A stretch of DNA of 38,226 nt from Campylobacteraceae bacterium (GCA_027055635.1 JALUMZ010000111.1:1-38226); one strand, 5' to 3'; numbered from the stretch's first letter, positions 1 to 7,922 are shown. Notes: generated from the letters alone by a model not told the origin. Numbers and translations: made by a program.

Positions 1-79
1 ATATATTATTATATCCCAAAAAAAATTTAATAAATTTATAAAGAATAAGCATTAAAATTACGCTATCAAACGAAAAAAA

Positions 80-122
80 TAAAAGTAAAAAAATCTTGCC
101 ATATAGATAAATTTTACTTTTA
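80..122. repeat. 11-bp inverted repeat in the psrA leader
   Basis: Arms TAAAAGTAAAA (80-90) and TTTTACTTTTA (112-122) are perfect complements separated by 21 bases, 27 bases before the psrA start. The rest of 1-149 is very AT-rich and non-coding, with a GGAG ribosome site at 139-142. The repeat could be an operator or a leader stem. AT-richness makes chance similarity possible, so the role is inference. Confidence 0.4.
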
Positions 123-149
123 AGAATTCGTAAACTATGGAGAAAAAAT

Positions 150-2588
150 ATGAAAGTTGAGATCTCAAGAAGGAGATTTCTTCAAGGCAGTGTTGCTCTT
201 AGTGTTGTTGGTGGAACAGCACTTGGAACTACCAATATTTTGGCAGCTACAAAAAAGAGCGAAGATTCCAAAATAAGGCCTACGAAGAAAACCCCGACAC
301 TTTGTGAGATGTGTGTAAACAAATGTGCACTCATAGCGCAAGTGAGAAATGGTGTTATTAAGAAACTAGATCCAAACCCACTTTTCCCTAAATCTAAAAA
401 TATGCTTTGCGCAAGAGGAGATGCTGGAATACATGCCCTATATGATCCGGATAGATTAAAATATCCTCTCATTAGAATAGGAAAAAGAGGAGACGGCAAA
501 TATAGAAGAGCATCTTGGGATGAAGCATTTGAGTTTATCAAAAACAAGATGGTAAAGATACTAGATGAAGAGAAAGACAACCGCTCCTGTATAGGTTATT
601 GTGCTGGAGAGGGAATGGCAGAACCGACTTATAAAGAGTTTATGTCTCAAAAATTTGGATCTTCAAATTTTATAAATCATGCTTCTATATGCTTACAGAC
701 CGCAATTTCCGGATATGCTTTGACGATAGGCGGATATGGTCAGGCAGATCTAAATAATGCGAAGTATATTATCATGGCAGGAGCCAATAGAGCAGAAGCT
801 ATACTGACTCCAGATACTATGGAACTTTTTAAGAGGACTAGAGGAAGAGGTGCAAAACTAGTAGTAGTTGATCCAAGATATACAAATACCGCGATTCATG
901 CTGATACATATGTACCTATAAAAGTGGGAACTGATCTAGCTTTTGTGCTAGCACTCACTTATGTTGCAATCAAAAATAGGCTCTACAATAGAGATTTTGT
1001 AGATAAGAATTTTGATAATTTTAATGTTTATAAATTACATATATTGGAAAAAGGATATACTCCTCAATGGGCTGAAAAGATCACAGGAGTACCGGCTAAA
1101 ACGATAGAGAAGATAGCTTATGATTTTATGGCAAATGCTCCAGAATCTGTTTATTATCAAGGAAGAAGAAGTACTTGGGGAGTTTTGGACTTTCAACTTC
1201 GCCGTGCACAGGCTATATTTAGTGCTCTTGGTGGAGGGATAGATATAAAAGGCGGCATAGTTTTTGGTAGAAAATTACCTCTTGATGCCATTGAAATCAA
1301 TGCTCCACTATATGCAAATGCACAAGAGAGAATAGAGAAAAAAGCAGCGGCTATTATCGGTTCGACCGGCTCATGGATAGCATGGAGAAATATGGTAGCC
1401 CAAGGAAATACCCCTTATCAAGTAAGAGGACTGTTTGTTTACAAGCAAAACCCAATGCTTTCTGTTCCAAATACTAAAAAAACAAAAGAGATGTTTGAGA
1501 AGCTTGATTTGGTAGTAGTTATTGATACTATGCCAAGTGATACGGCTATGATGGCAGATGTTATACTCCCAGAGTGTACATACTTAGAGAGAGAAGATCC
1601 TATAAAATCCTTTGGTGGAGTGGAGCCTGCGATTGTGCTTAGGCAAGAAGTTATAAGTCCTATGTACGAAACCAAGCCGGTCTTTGATATCATGAAAGGA
1701 ATAGCTGAAAAATTAAGTAAACCTCTTTGGCAAAATACTCTAAAGTATGATGAAGATGTTCAAGACGATACTAAAGATATGAAACCAGAAGAGTTGGAGA
1801 AATATTACAAAGAGAATGGCTTTGATTTAACAGATATGTTTGGAGAATCTCAAGAAGAAGAGAATAGAAAGATGTTTGTTGGCAAGTATGGGGAAAAAGC
1901 TTGGGAAAAACTTCGTGAAAAAGGTGTTTTTTACCCTAATATGGATAAATACTTTAAAAAACTAGACAATAATACTTTTGAGTATTATCCTGAAAATAAA
2001 AAGGCTTACTCCATAGATAAATTGGCTGAAAAAGCAGATAAAGATGCATATTTGCACGATACTTGTATCAATCCAAAAGAGATTTCGGAGCTTAGAAAAT
2101 TCTTTAAAACACCAAGCAAAAAAATAGAGTGTTATTTGGGCAATTTAAAGAAAAAAGGCGTAGATGCTTTGCCTACTTGGAGGGATGAAGCGTATGTAAA
2201 AGTTCCAAAAGGTAAGTTTAAATTTATCACAGGTCGTCATGCTCAGTTTACTCAAGATGCTACCCAAAATAACATAATGTTGCTTGAGTTGATGAAGGAA
2301 AATTATGTTTGGATAAATGAGAAAGAGGCAAAAATAAGAGGTATAAAATTTGGAGACGAAGTGGAGATAACAAGTAAGACAGGAAGTGTTCGCATAAAAG
2401 CCTATCCTACTCCAAAAATTGTACCCGAGACTCTATTTTATATACATGGGTTCGGTGCAAAATCAACCGGCTTGACATTTGCACAAAGAAATGGCGCTAG
2501 TGATAATGAGATCATAGAAGATAAGATAGAGCCTGTTTTTGGTAGTGCTGTTATGCATGATACTATAGTAGATATAAGGAAGGTGTGA
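150..2588 (+). CDS. psrA: Polysulfide/thiosulfate reductase-type molybdopterin catalytic subunit
   Basis: Periplasmic catalytic subunit of a DMSO-reductase-superfamily enzyme that reduces polysulfide or a related sulfur compound. The N-terminus carries a twin-arginine signal (SRRRFLQG, residues 6-13) with a hydrophobic stretch to about residue 32, so it should be exported folded. Four cysteines, C52, C55, C59 and C87, fit the [4Fe-4S] site of the family. C181 in HASICLQ is at the expected molybdenum-ligand position, which favours the Psr/Phs branch over Ser-ligated enzymes. At 812 residues it is somewhat longer than PhsA; a charged Lys/Glu-rich stretch around residues 535-660 accounts for much of that. 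The start at 150 has GGAG 7 bases upstream. psrB and psrC follow directly, giving the classic three-subunit complex. The substrate (polysulfide, thiosulfate or tetrathionate) cannot be fixed from sequence. Confidence 0.88.
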   Translation: MKVEISRRRFLQGSVALSVVGGTALGTTNILAATKKSEDSKIRPTKKTPTLCEMCVNKCALIAQVRNGVIKKLDPNPLFPKSKNMLCARGDAGIHALYDPDRLKYPLIRIGKRGDGKYRRASWDEAFEFIKNKMVKILDEEKDNRSCIGYCAGEGMAEPTYKEFMSQKFGSSNFINHASICLQTAISGYALTIGGYGQADLNNAKYIIMAGANRAEAILTPDTMELFKRTRGRGAKLVVVDPRYTNTAIHADTYVPIKVGTDLAFVLALTYVAIKNRLYNRDFVDKNFDNFNVYKLHILEKGYTPQWAEKITGVPAKTIEKIAYDFMANAPESVYYQGRRSTWGVLDFQLRRAQAIFSALGGGIDIKGGIVFGRKLPLDAIEINAPLYANAQERIEKKAAAIIGSTGSWIAWRNMVAQGNTPYQVRGLFVYKQNPMLSVPNTKKTKEMFEKLDLVVVIDTMPSDTAMMADVILPECTYLEREDPIKSFGGVEPAIVLRQEVISPMYETKPVFDIMKGIAEKLSKPLWQNTLKYDEDVQDDTKDMKPEELEKYYKENGFDLTDMFGESQEEENRKMFVGKYGEKAWEKLREKGVFYPNMDKYFKKLDNNTFEYYPENKKAYSIDKLAEKADKDAYLHDTCINPKEISELRKFFKTPSKKIECYLGNLKKKGVDALPTWRDEAYVKVPKGKFKFITGRHAQFTQDATQNNIMLLELMKENYVWINEKEAKIRGIKFGDEVEITSKTGSVRIKAYPTPKIVPETLFYIHGFGAKSTGLTFAQRNGASDNEIIEDKIEPVFGSAVMHDTIVDIRKV

Positions 2589-2590
2589 TT

Positions 2591-3256
2591 ATGAACTATG
2601 CAATGGCACTTGATTATCAAAATTGTATAAACTGCAAGGCATGCGAAGTGGCTTGTAAAGAGGAAAATGGAGTTCAGCTTGGGGCTGATAAACAAAGAAT
2701 TTGGGTTGGTGTAACTGAGGGTTCTATATTTGGTAATCCTTTTGTAAATCTCTATCCCTCACAATGTAATCACTGTATAGATGCACCATGTGTCAGTGTC
2801 TGTCCGACACATGCTAGCCACTATGTGGATGGTGGTGTTGTTATGGTTGATCCAACAAAATGTATCTTGTGTAAAGGATGCATGGAGGCTTGCCCTTATG
2901 ATGCGAGATTTGTTGATGATACTATTTTTGCAGTTGATAAATGTACTTTTTGTTATCATAGAATTGATGAGTACGGCACAACAGCTTGTCAAGCAACTTG
3001 TCCTACAAAAGTCAGGATGTTTGGTGATTTGGATGATGAGAATTCTGATTTGGTCAAATTACTCAAAAAGCGAAAATTTTTCTTTTTAAAAGAGAGTGAA
3101 AAAACTGTACCAAAACTTTTTTATTTGGTGCCCGAAGATGAAAATTTCTTGCTAAGAAGTGTAGGAAAAGAGACTAAAATTCATACATGGGATGAGATAA
3201 AACCGATATATGACAAAGCAAAGGCTAAAAGGAGTAAAGAATGGAAAAAATCATAA
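2591..3256 (+). CDS. psrB: Four-cluster [4Fe-4S] ferredoxin subunit of the Psr-type reductase
   Basis: Electron-transfer subunit linking the membrane quinol-oxidising subunit to the molybdenum subunit. The 221-residue protein has four cysteine groups typical of PsrB/NrfC/DmsB: CINCKACEVAC near the start, CNHCIDAPCVSVC, CILCKGCMEAC, and CTFC followed by CQATC. No signal peptide is seen, as expected for a partner carried out with PsrA by the Tat system. I chose ATG at 2591 rather than the in-frame GTG at 2585, because AAGGAAGG (2576-2583) lies 7 bases before the ATG but only 1 base before the GTG. The start is 2 bases after the psrA stop and the 3' end overlaps psrC by 16 bases, so translation is probably coupled. 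Confidence 0.88.
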   Translation: MNYAMALDYQNCINCKACEVACKEENGVQLGADKQRIWVGVTEGSIFGNPFVNLYPSQCNHCIDAPCVSVCPTHASHYVDGGVVMVDPTKCILCKGCMEACPYDARFVDDTIFAVDKCTFCYHRIDEYGTTACQATCPTKVRMFGDLDDENSDLVKLLKKRKFFFLKESEKTVPKLFYLVPEDENFLLRSVGKETKIHTWDEIKPIYDKAKAKRSKEWKKS

Positions 3257-4503
3257 TAGCTGGGCTTGAAATAAACAAGATTGGCATCTTCAAGTTGCTT
3301 TTTAACAAAGCAATGCTTGTAGCTTATGTTTTGTTGGCGGTTGGAATTTATGGAATATATGAAGCATTTGATCAGAGGTATTTTAGTGTCGTAGCAAATG
3401 CCCATACAGCAGGATTAGATCCCTCAAATCCTTACTTGATACAAGCAATGAAAGATGCAGTTTTTGGACATGTTGGAGAAGTGAGTCGAGAAAATCCTTG
3501 GACTCTTTTTATCGTGAACTACATGTATATGATCTATACAGGCAGCGGTATTATATTTTTAGTAGCACTTGCAGAGCTTATGAATGTAGAAGTGATAGCT
3601 AAAACTGCGGCAGGATTTATGACGCTAGGTCTAGCTATGGTTTTTGCAGGACTTTTTACAATCGCGACAGATTTGAATATGTTGAATATGTTAAGTATGT
3701 TAACATCTCCAAATTTTAATGCAGGGATGTGGTTGATGCTCCCTCTTTATCTTACATACATACCTTTTGTTATGTTTGAAATTTATCTATTGATTACAAA
3801 TAAAAAAGAGTGGGCAAAGAGGTTGGCATTGATTGTTTTGCTATTGAGTGTTGGCGTTGATATTATAGAGTACTTTATACAGGCAAAACTTTTTTCTATG
3901 AATGTAGCTCGCCACCTATGGACAGAATTTCCTGCACTTACTTTTTATTTTATCATCACAGCCTTTGTCTCTTCTTTAGGAATTATGGGCTTGTATGCAT
4001 TTTTTGATCACAGAAAATCTCCAATTTATAGAGATTTGATGGAAGATATTAGAAAAGCGATGCTATTTTTTGTTATAATACTAAGTGCTTATGAGATATT
4101 GGCATATTTGGTTGTAGATAAATCTTGGGCATTCAATATACTTTTTGGACCATTTAAGTATGCTTATTTTGGTGGTTATATATTTTTGACATTGGTTTTA
4201 CCATTTTTATTAACATTTAATAAAGGTAAGCCGATATTAACAATCATAGCTTCTATATCCACTATAGTAGGTGGATATATAGGAAGATATCTATTTGTGT
4301 ATGGCGGAAATGCAAACCCACTTTCAGATAGATTTGCAACAGGTTATGAAAAATATGATTTTTACGGTGTAGCCAATAGTATCAACTATGAATGGCCTCA
4401 TCAAGCAGAAGTTTTTATAGTCATCGGTTCAATCGGTGTGGCATTGGCTGTGTATAAACTGGTAAATTTACTTTTGTCAGTCTCTAAAATAAGAGAGCAT
4501 TGA
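3241..4503 (+). CDS. psrC: NrfD/PsrC-family quinol-oxidising membrane subunit
   Basis: Integral membrane anchor expected to oxidise menaquinol and pass electrons to PsrB. The 420-residue protein has repeated hydrophobic segments (about ten, beginning near residues 21-40) separated by short charged loops, and its size and position fit NrfD/PsrC. A strong AAAAGGAG site (3227-3234) lies 6 bases before ATG 3241, inside the end of psrB. Together with psrAB it makes a complete operon. Menaquinone supply fits mqnD elsewhere in the window. The assignment rests mostly on operon context and topology, because this family is weakly conserved. Confidence 0.82.
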   Translation: MEKIIIAGLEINKIGIFKLLFNKAMLVAYVLLAVGIYGIYEAFDQRYFSVVANAHTAGLDPSNPYLIQAMKDAVFGHVGEVSRENPWTLFIVNYMYMIYTGSGIIFLVALAELMNVEVIAKTAAGFMTLGLAMVFAGLFTIATDLNMLNMLSMLTSPNFNAGMWLMLPLYLTYIPFVMFEIYLLITNKKEWAKRLALIVLLLSVGVDIIEYFIQAKLFSMNVARHLWTEFPALTFYFIITAFVSSLGIMGLYAFFDHRKSPIYRDLMEDIRKAMLFFVIILSAYEILAYLVVDKSWAFNILFGPFKYAYFGGYIFLTLVLPFLLTFNKGKPILTIIASISTIVGGYIGRYLFVYGGNANPLSDRFATGYEKYDFYGVANSINYEWPHQAEVFIVIGSIGVALAVYKLVNLLLSVSKIREH

Positions 4504-4532
4504 GAAATTTCACAGTTACTTCACAATTTATA

Positions 4533-4541
4533 TGTTATAAT
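4533..4541 (+). promoter_or_regulatory. Extended -10 promoter for the small secreted protein gene
   Basis: TGTTATAAT matches the extended -10 consensus TGnTATAAT exactly. The predicted transcript start is about 4548, just before the palindrome at 4553-4586. This suggests the small gene is transcribed separately from psrABC. Confidence 0.55.
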
Positions 4542-4552
4542 TATAATAATAA

Positions 4553-4586
4553 AAGGTTTTGCTTATTTATAAATGAGCAAAACCTT
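4553..4586 (+). repeat. 34-nt near-perfect palindrome in the 5' leader
   Basis: Arms AAGGTTTTGCT (4553-4563) and AGCAAAACCTT (4576-4586) pair perfectly. The centre ATTTATAAAT is itself self-complementary, and one G.T pair joins the two parts. No T-run follows on the plus strand, so it is unlikely to terminate psrABC. Its place between a predicted transcript start (about 4548) and the ribosome site (4597-4603) suggests a 5' stem-loop of the mRNA, or an operator. Confidence 0.6.
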
Positions 4587-4608
4587 AAATCTTATGAAAG
4601 GAGAAAAT

Positions 4609-4926
4609 ATGAAGAGATTACTAGTAGTAGTATTCGCAGCAATAGTAGGCTTGAGTTTTGTTAGCACTTCGGCATTTGCAAGTAGTGACAAAGGACAAAA
4701 GATAATTGTCAAAAAGTTAAAGAGAGCTTGTGGTTTCAATGGTGGTGTTTTGGCAAAAAAACATACTCAAGAAGAGTGGACTACAATCTTTAAGGCAGGC
4801 AATCTTAATAGTGAAATAAAGACACTATGTCCAAAAGCTAAGCCACTTAAGAAAAAATATGTTAAAGATGTTTATGATTTCTTAAATAACTTCGCTAGTG
4901 ATAGCGGTAATGTACCATCTTGCTAA
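4609..4926 (+). CDS. Small secreted protein with three cysteines, cytochrome-c-like but lacking CxxCH
   Basis: A 105-residue protein with a clear Sec signal peptide (MKRLLVVVFAAIVGLSF to about AFASS), so a mature periplasmic protein of about 83 residues. It keeps cysteines in RACGFNGG, KTLCPKAK and the C-terminal VPSC, plus a KKHTQEEW motif, but has no CxxCH haem site. From memory such short proteins occur near respiratory genes in Campylobacterota and are sometimes labelled cytochrome-like; I cannot confirm the family. ATG 4609 is preferred over in-frame ATG 4573 because AAAGGAG (4597-4603) sits 5 bases upstream and the earlier ATG lies inside a hairpin. It has its own promoter and terminator. 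A redox or structural role beside PsrABC is inference. Confidence 0.7.
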   Translation: MKRLLVVVFAAIVGLSFVSTSAFASSDKGQKIIVKKLKRACGFNGGVLAKKHTQEEWTTIFKAGNLNSEIKTLCPKAKPLKKKYVKDVYDFLNNFASDSGNVPSC

Positions 4927-4959
4927 TCATAATATAAAAAACAGTTTGTTTTACAACAT

Positions 4960-4991
4960 AAGGGGCTAGAATGCTTTGCATTTAGTCCCTT
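4960..4991 (+). terminator. Hairpin terminator after the small secreted protein gene
   Basis: AAGGGGCTAGAATGC pairs with GCATTTAGTCCCTT with one wobble and one bulged base around a TT(T) loop. It lies 34 bases after the stop codon and 19 bases from the end of the convergent coiled-coil gene. The tail TATATATT is only moderately T-rich, so efficiency is uncertain. Confidence 0.5.
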
Positions 4992-5009
4992 ATATATTAG
5001 AGTCAGATT

Positions 5010-6224
5010 TTAATCATCCTTTTTGGTTTTTATAGTGCCATCTAGTATGTTTTTTGCAACTTCCCATGCTCTTAAGCCTAATTTTTTCGCCTCTGTTGTT
5101 GCTTTTTGTACCTTTTCATTTTGCTTTATATTTTCTAGCGTTTCATTTGCGTTTTTTCCAAGCTCTCCCATGTCCTTTTTAAAGGTTTCTAGTTTTACTT
5201 CTGCTTTTTCTTTTATTTCGTCTATGGTAACATCTGTTGTAAGTTCTTCTAGCCTTTGAGAGATCGCTTCTTTTGCCTCTACAGTTGCTCGTTTGATTTT
5301 TTCTACAGAGCTATCATATTTTTGTATTTTTTCATCTAAAACTTTATGAATTTTGCCATCATATTGGTATGAAAAATCCTTAAGAATATCTATATACTCA
5401 TCTTCTATACTCAGTAAATCCCTCTTTATGGAGTCTAAATTTTGCCCATGCAAGGCATCACTCTCTTGAGGAGCAAATTGTATATCATTCTTGATTTTAT
5501 TTATAGTTTTTAATATTCCAAGTTTTGTGCCCTCAACAGCCCCACTTGTTAACTCTTTGTTGTATGCCAAATTTTCATTTGCTAGCTCTAAAGCTACACT
5601 TATGATAGTTTTTGTTATATTTGAAAATCTTTTCTTTGAAAACTCTCCGTCACTCATAGCTTGAAATGAGAGGTTTTTTGTGATTTGTAAAGTTGTATCC
5701 TCTATATCTTTTCCTTTTTCTAGGGTTGTTAATAGAGCCTCCTCTGTCGTTTCTCTTAAAATACCTAACATTTCAAGCGCATTTAGCTTTGTATCGTTTA
5801 GTGCTTCTAGAGAAGTATCTTTAAGATTTTGAGGAAATGAGTTAATGTGTTTTTCAAGTGTACTGTATGTATTTTTTATGGAAGTTTGTATTTTAGTTTT
5901 TTGTTTTTGGACGGATTTTTGTAAATGCTCTATTTCATAGATGGTTTTATACAAAAACTCCTCTTTGTCATGATTTGCAGCTTCTAGCAAACCCTCTATG
6001 ATAGCAGAAATATTTGCAGAATTTTTTAATTTTTCGTGTTCTAGAATTTTGCAATACTGCTCAAAAAGTTCAGCTGTCCTTTCTTGAATCTTTTTTTCAT
6101 CTTTGAGTCTTTGCATTTTTTTTCTTGATAACTCAAAACTTAGTTCTTTTAGTATTTTAACAAATTGGGGATTTTCTCTGTTTTGTTTTATTGTGTTTAA
6201 AAATATTGTTTGGATAGATTCCAT
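5010..6224 (-). CDS. Long alpha-helical/coiled-coil protein of unknown function
   Basis: A 404-residue, highly charged Lys/Glu-rich protein with no signal peptide or membrane segment. It contains long stretches with heptad-like hydrophobic spacing, for example around residues 20-130 and 270-390, and apolipoprotein/LEA-like amphipathic repeats such as EKAEVKLETFKKDMGELGKN. Very few aromatic residues and almost no cysteine (one, near residue 47). I do not recognise a named family. ATG 6224 is chosen because AAAGGAG lies 6 bases upstream; a longer in-frame start at 6245 has no ribosome site and would run into the upstream gene. It follows moaC and the YbeD-like gene with almost no gap, so it is probably co-transcribed with them. 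A cytoplasmic structural or stress-related role is only a guess. Confidence 0.7.
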   Translation of the reverse strand: MESIQTIFLNTIKQNRENPQFVKILKELSFELSRKKMQRLKDEKKIQERTAELFEQYCKILEHEKLKNSANISAIIEGLLEAANHDKEEFLYKTIYEIEHLQKSVQKQKTKIQTSIKNTYSTLEKHINSFPQNLKDTSLEALNDTKLNALEMLGILRETTEEALLTTLEKGKDIEDTTLQITKNLSFQAMSDGEFSKKRFSNITKTIISVALELANENLAYNKELTSGAVEGTKLGILKTINKIKNDIQFAPQESDALHGQNLDSIKRDLLSIEDEYIDILKDFSYQYDGKIHKVLDEKIQKYDSSVEKIKRATVEAKEAISQRLEELTTDVTIDEIKEKAEVKLETFKKDMGELGKNANETLENIKQNEKVQKATTEAKKLGLRAWEVAKNILDGTIKTKKDD

Positions 6225-6234
6225 TTTTGCTCCT

Positions 6235-6504
6235 TTATAGTACAAATTTTATTTTATCATGCTTTTTTAGGGTTTCAAAAAGCTCTTTTCTGTCATCTTG
6301 ATTGTGTACAAGTACTTCTAGTGTATGGCTACTGTATTTTCCTTTTGAACTGTTTTGAGATTTTTTAAGACTATAAGCCCTATCCCCCAAAGCCTCTTTT
6401 GCAATTTTTTTAGCGCTGTTATCTCTGTTTATTATCATCTTATACTGCCAATTGCAAGGATAATCTAGTTTAAGCTCTTTTGTATTGTCCACTTTTTCCA
6501 CCAT
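6235..6504 (-). CDS. DUF493/YbeD-family small protein
   Basis: An 89-residue protein with the YbeD/HP0495 pattern: a [15 protein letters not shown] start, a central basic helix and a C-terminal segment with [20 protein letters not shown]. The known members fold as small ACT-like ferredoxin domains of unknown regulatory function. The start overlaps the 3' end of moaC by 35 bases. It is supported by AGAGGAG only 4 bases before the ATG, within moaC. The coiled-coil gene begins 11 bases downstream. Family assignment is from remembered conservation of length and motifs. Confidence 0.75.
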   Translation of the reverse strand: MVEKVDNTKELKLDYPCNWQYKMIINRDNSAKKIAKEALGDRAYSLKKSQNSSKGKYSSHTLEVLVHNQDDRKELFETLKKHDKIKFVL

Positions 6505-6943
6505 CTTTCTCCTCTAGTAGTATATCGCTTATAACCATAGATCTGTCTATCGCTTTTGCCATGTCGTATATGGTTAAAAGTCCTATGCTTACACCCATGA
6601 GTGCCTCCATCTCTACTCCTGTCTGCCCCCTTAGTTTTGCAGTTACATAGAGTTTAAAGCCCGGCAGTTCTGGCAGTTCATCTACATCGCAATTTACCGA
6701 AGTGAGCATTAGCGGATGACACATAGGTATGAGATCGCTTGTCTTTTTTGTTCCTAAAATTGCAGCTATTACGGCAGTTTGAATAACCGGACCCTTCTTT
6801 GTTTTTTCTCCAACTATCATATCAAAAGCCTCTTGACTCATAGTTATGGTTCCACTAGCTTTTGCAACTCTAAATGTATCTGCTTTTTGAGAGACATCCA
6901 CCATCTTTGGTCTATCTTTTTCATCCAAATGTGTTAATTTCAT
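6470..6943 (-). CDS. moaC: Cyclic pyranopterin monophosphate synthase
   Basis: MoaC converts the MoaA radical-SAM product 3',8-cyclo-GTP to cyclic pyranopterin monophosphate, the first stable molybdenum-cofactor intermediate. The 157-residue length is normal. Hallmarks are visible: MVDVSQK near residue 14, MCHPL at 74-78, GVEMEAL at 109-115 and YDMAKA at 126-131, the last supplying the catalytic Asp and Lys. AAAGGAG sits 7 bases before ATG 6943. An extended -10 lies at 6972-6980. Cofactor made here would be needed by PsrA. No other moa genes are adjacent. Confidence 0.95.
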   Translation of the reverse strand: MKLTHLDEKDRPKMVDVSQKADTFRVAKASGTITMSQEAFDMIVGEKTKKGPVIQTAVIAAILGTKKTSDLIPMCHPLMLTSVNCDVDELPELPGFKLYVTAKLRGQTGVEMEALMGVSIGLLTIYDMAKAIDRSMVISDILLEEKDGGKSGQYKRA

Positions 6944-6971
6944 CTTATTTCTCCTTTGAAGGCAATATCAA

Positions 6972-6980
6972 ATTATAGCA
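6972..6980 (-). promoter_or_regulatory. Extended -10 promoter for moaC
   Basis: Read on the minus strand the bases are TGCTATAAT, a perfect TGnTATAAT extended -10. The predicted transcript start is about 6965, giving a leader of about 20 bases before the moaC ATG. No clear -35 is visible, which is common in Campylobacterota. Confidence 0.55.
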
Positions 6981-7035
6981 TAAGTACCTAAGTTTTTTTT
7001 GCTATTAATTGGTGTTACTTCTGGTTAGGTACTTA
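6981..7035. repeat. 11-bp inverted repeat between the LUD gene and moaC
   Basis: TAAGTACCTAA (6981-6991) is the exact reverse complement of TTAGGTACTTA (7025-7035), with a 33-base spacer. The outer arm contains the stop codon of the LUD-domain gene, and the inner arm abuts the moaC -10 element. It may be an operator pair or an mRNA 3' stem; no T-run follows. Confidence 0.5.
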
Positions 7036-7629
7036 AAATCCTAACTCTTCATTAACTATGATTATGTGGGTTCTGTCTTTTTCATCACCATTTATATATG
7101 TGAATTTATTTGCTATATTTTCAAGGTTGTATTTAGGTTTTTTGCCCATTTTGCTTGCAATTTTATTCATTCTTTCTATGTTTTTTACCGCCGCTATTTT
7201 CATAATCCGTTCAAATCCATCTTTTAGGGTTGGAACAATTTTATTCTTACCGACAACGAGTAAAACTTTTTTAGGGCCAAAGATTTGGGCTGCTACTCTG
7301 TTGCCACTTCCGTCTGCGTTGACTAGCTCTCCATCTTTAGTGATAGCATTGCATCCTGTAACATATAGATCTGAAAGAAGACCTTCTCTTCTTCTTTTTA
7401 TGTTTTCATCCATACTTATTCCACTTTCATATTGATTAAAAACTTTGAGATTTTTTTGCTCTAGTATATAATCGAGCAGTCCAATTTGAGCAATAGTAGT
7501 CGAACCACCAAATCCAACCGAGCCAACACTCTTTAAAAACCTTTTTGCAAGAGTCAGAGCTTCACTTTTATCTTCTACAAAATAGACGCTAAAACCGTTT
7601 TTTGCTAAATTTTCTTTAAGTCTGTCCAT
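7033..7629 (-). CDS. LUD-domain (LutC/YkgG-like) protein
   Basis: A 198-residue protein with the LUD/DUF162 pattern: an N-terminal NGFSVYFVED segment, GSVGFGGSTTIAQIGLLDYI, DLYVTGCNAITKDGELVNADGSGNRVAA and PKKVLLVVGKNKIV. Family members include LutC, which is part of the L-lactate oxidation complex, but this gene stands alone here without LutA/LutB iron-sulfur partners, so lactate use cannot be concluded. I chose ATG 7629 over in-frame ATG 7659 because an AAAAGGA site precedes the former, with a rather long spacing of about 9 bases, and none precedes the latter. It is transcribed away from the tandem-repeat region upstream. Confidence 0.8.
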   Translation of the reverse strand: MDRLKENLAKNGFSVYFVEDKSEALTLAKRFLKSVGSVGFGGSTTIAQIGLLDYILEQKNLKVFNQYESGISMDENIKRRREGLLSDLYVTGCNAITKDGELVNADGSGNRVAAQIFGPKKVLLVVGKNKIVPTLKDGFERIMKIAAVKNIERMNKIASKMGKKPKYNLENIANKFTYINGDEKDRTHIIIVNEELGF

Positions 7630-7684
7630 GATATATATCCTTTTATCATATTTTATCAAACATCTTATAAAACTTTTGTTATCA

Positions 7685-7861
7685 TTTCAAAACCAAGGTC
7701 AAACGGTAGATTTTTATCAAATCATTTCAAAAGGACTCAGACCAACGGGAGGATTTGTCCTTTGATTTTGTTTTGGGTTGTTTTTCAAAACCAAGGTCAA
7801 ATGGTAGATTTTTATCAAATCATTTCAAAAGGACTCAGACCAACGGGAGGATTTGTCCTTT
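7685..7861. repeat. Two direct 79-bp repeats, period 98 bp
   Basis: Bases 7685-7763 and 7783-7861 are identical except for one position (C at 7704, T at 7802), separated by 19 unrelated bases. Each unit holds the core GGAC, a 20-base segment containing ACCAACGGGAGG, then GTCC. No open reading frame with a ribosome site is evident in the 293-base gap between the divergent LUD and aminotransferase genes. This looks like a duplicated structured element of unknown class. Confidence 0.85.
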
Positions 7862-7882
7862 TGAAATGATTTGATAAAAATC
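7807..7882. repeat. 28-bp perfect hairpin with a 20-nt loop
   Basis: The arms at 7807-7834 and 7855-7882 are perfect reverse complements over 28 bases, ending inward with AAAAGGAC and GTCCTTTT. The loop TCAGACCAACGGGAGGATTT (7835-7854) is also present in the first direct repeat. No T-run follows on the plus strand (TCGTAACAAGG), so it is not a standard terminator. It lies 40 bases upstream of the aminotransferase start. Confidence 0.85.
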
Positions 7883-7922
7883 GTAACAAGGATAAAAAAG
7901 TAAAAGTAAAAAAGGATTGATT

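Noticed and set aside
4553..4586. Intrinsic terminator of psrABC
   Set aside because: No T-run on the plus strand, and a perfect extended -10 lies upstream of the palindrome. A leader stem or operator is more likely.
4573..4608. Longer start for the small secreted protein at ATG 4573
   Set aside because: It lies inside the palindrome, lacks a ribosome site, and would put a polar stretch before the signal peptide.
7685..7861. CRISPR array from the direct repeats
   Set aside because: Only two copies, 79 bases long with a 19-base spacer, and no cas genes. The unit and spacer sizes do not fit.
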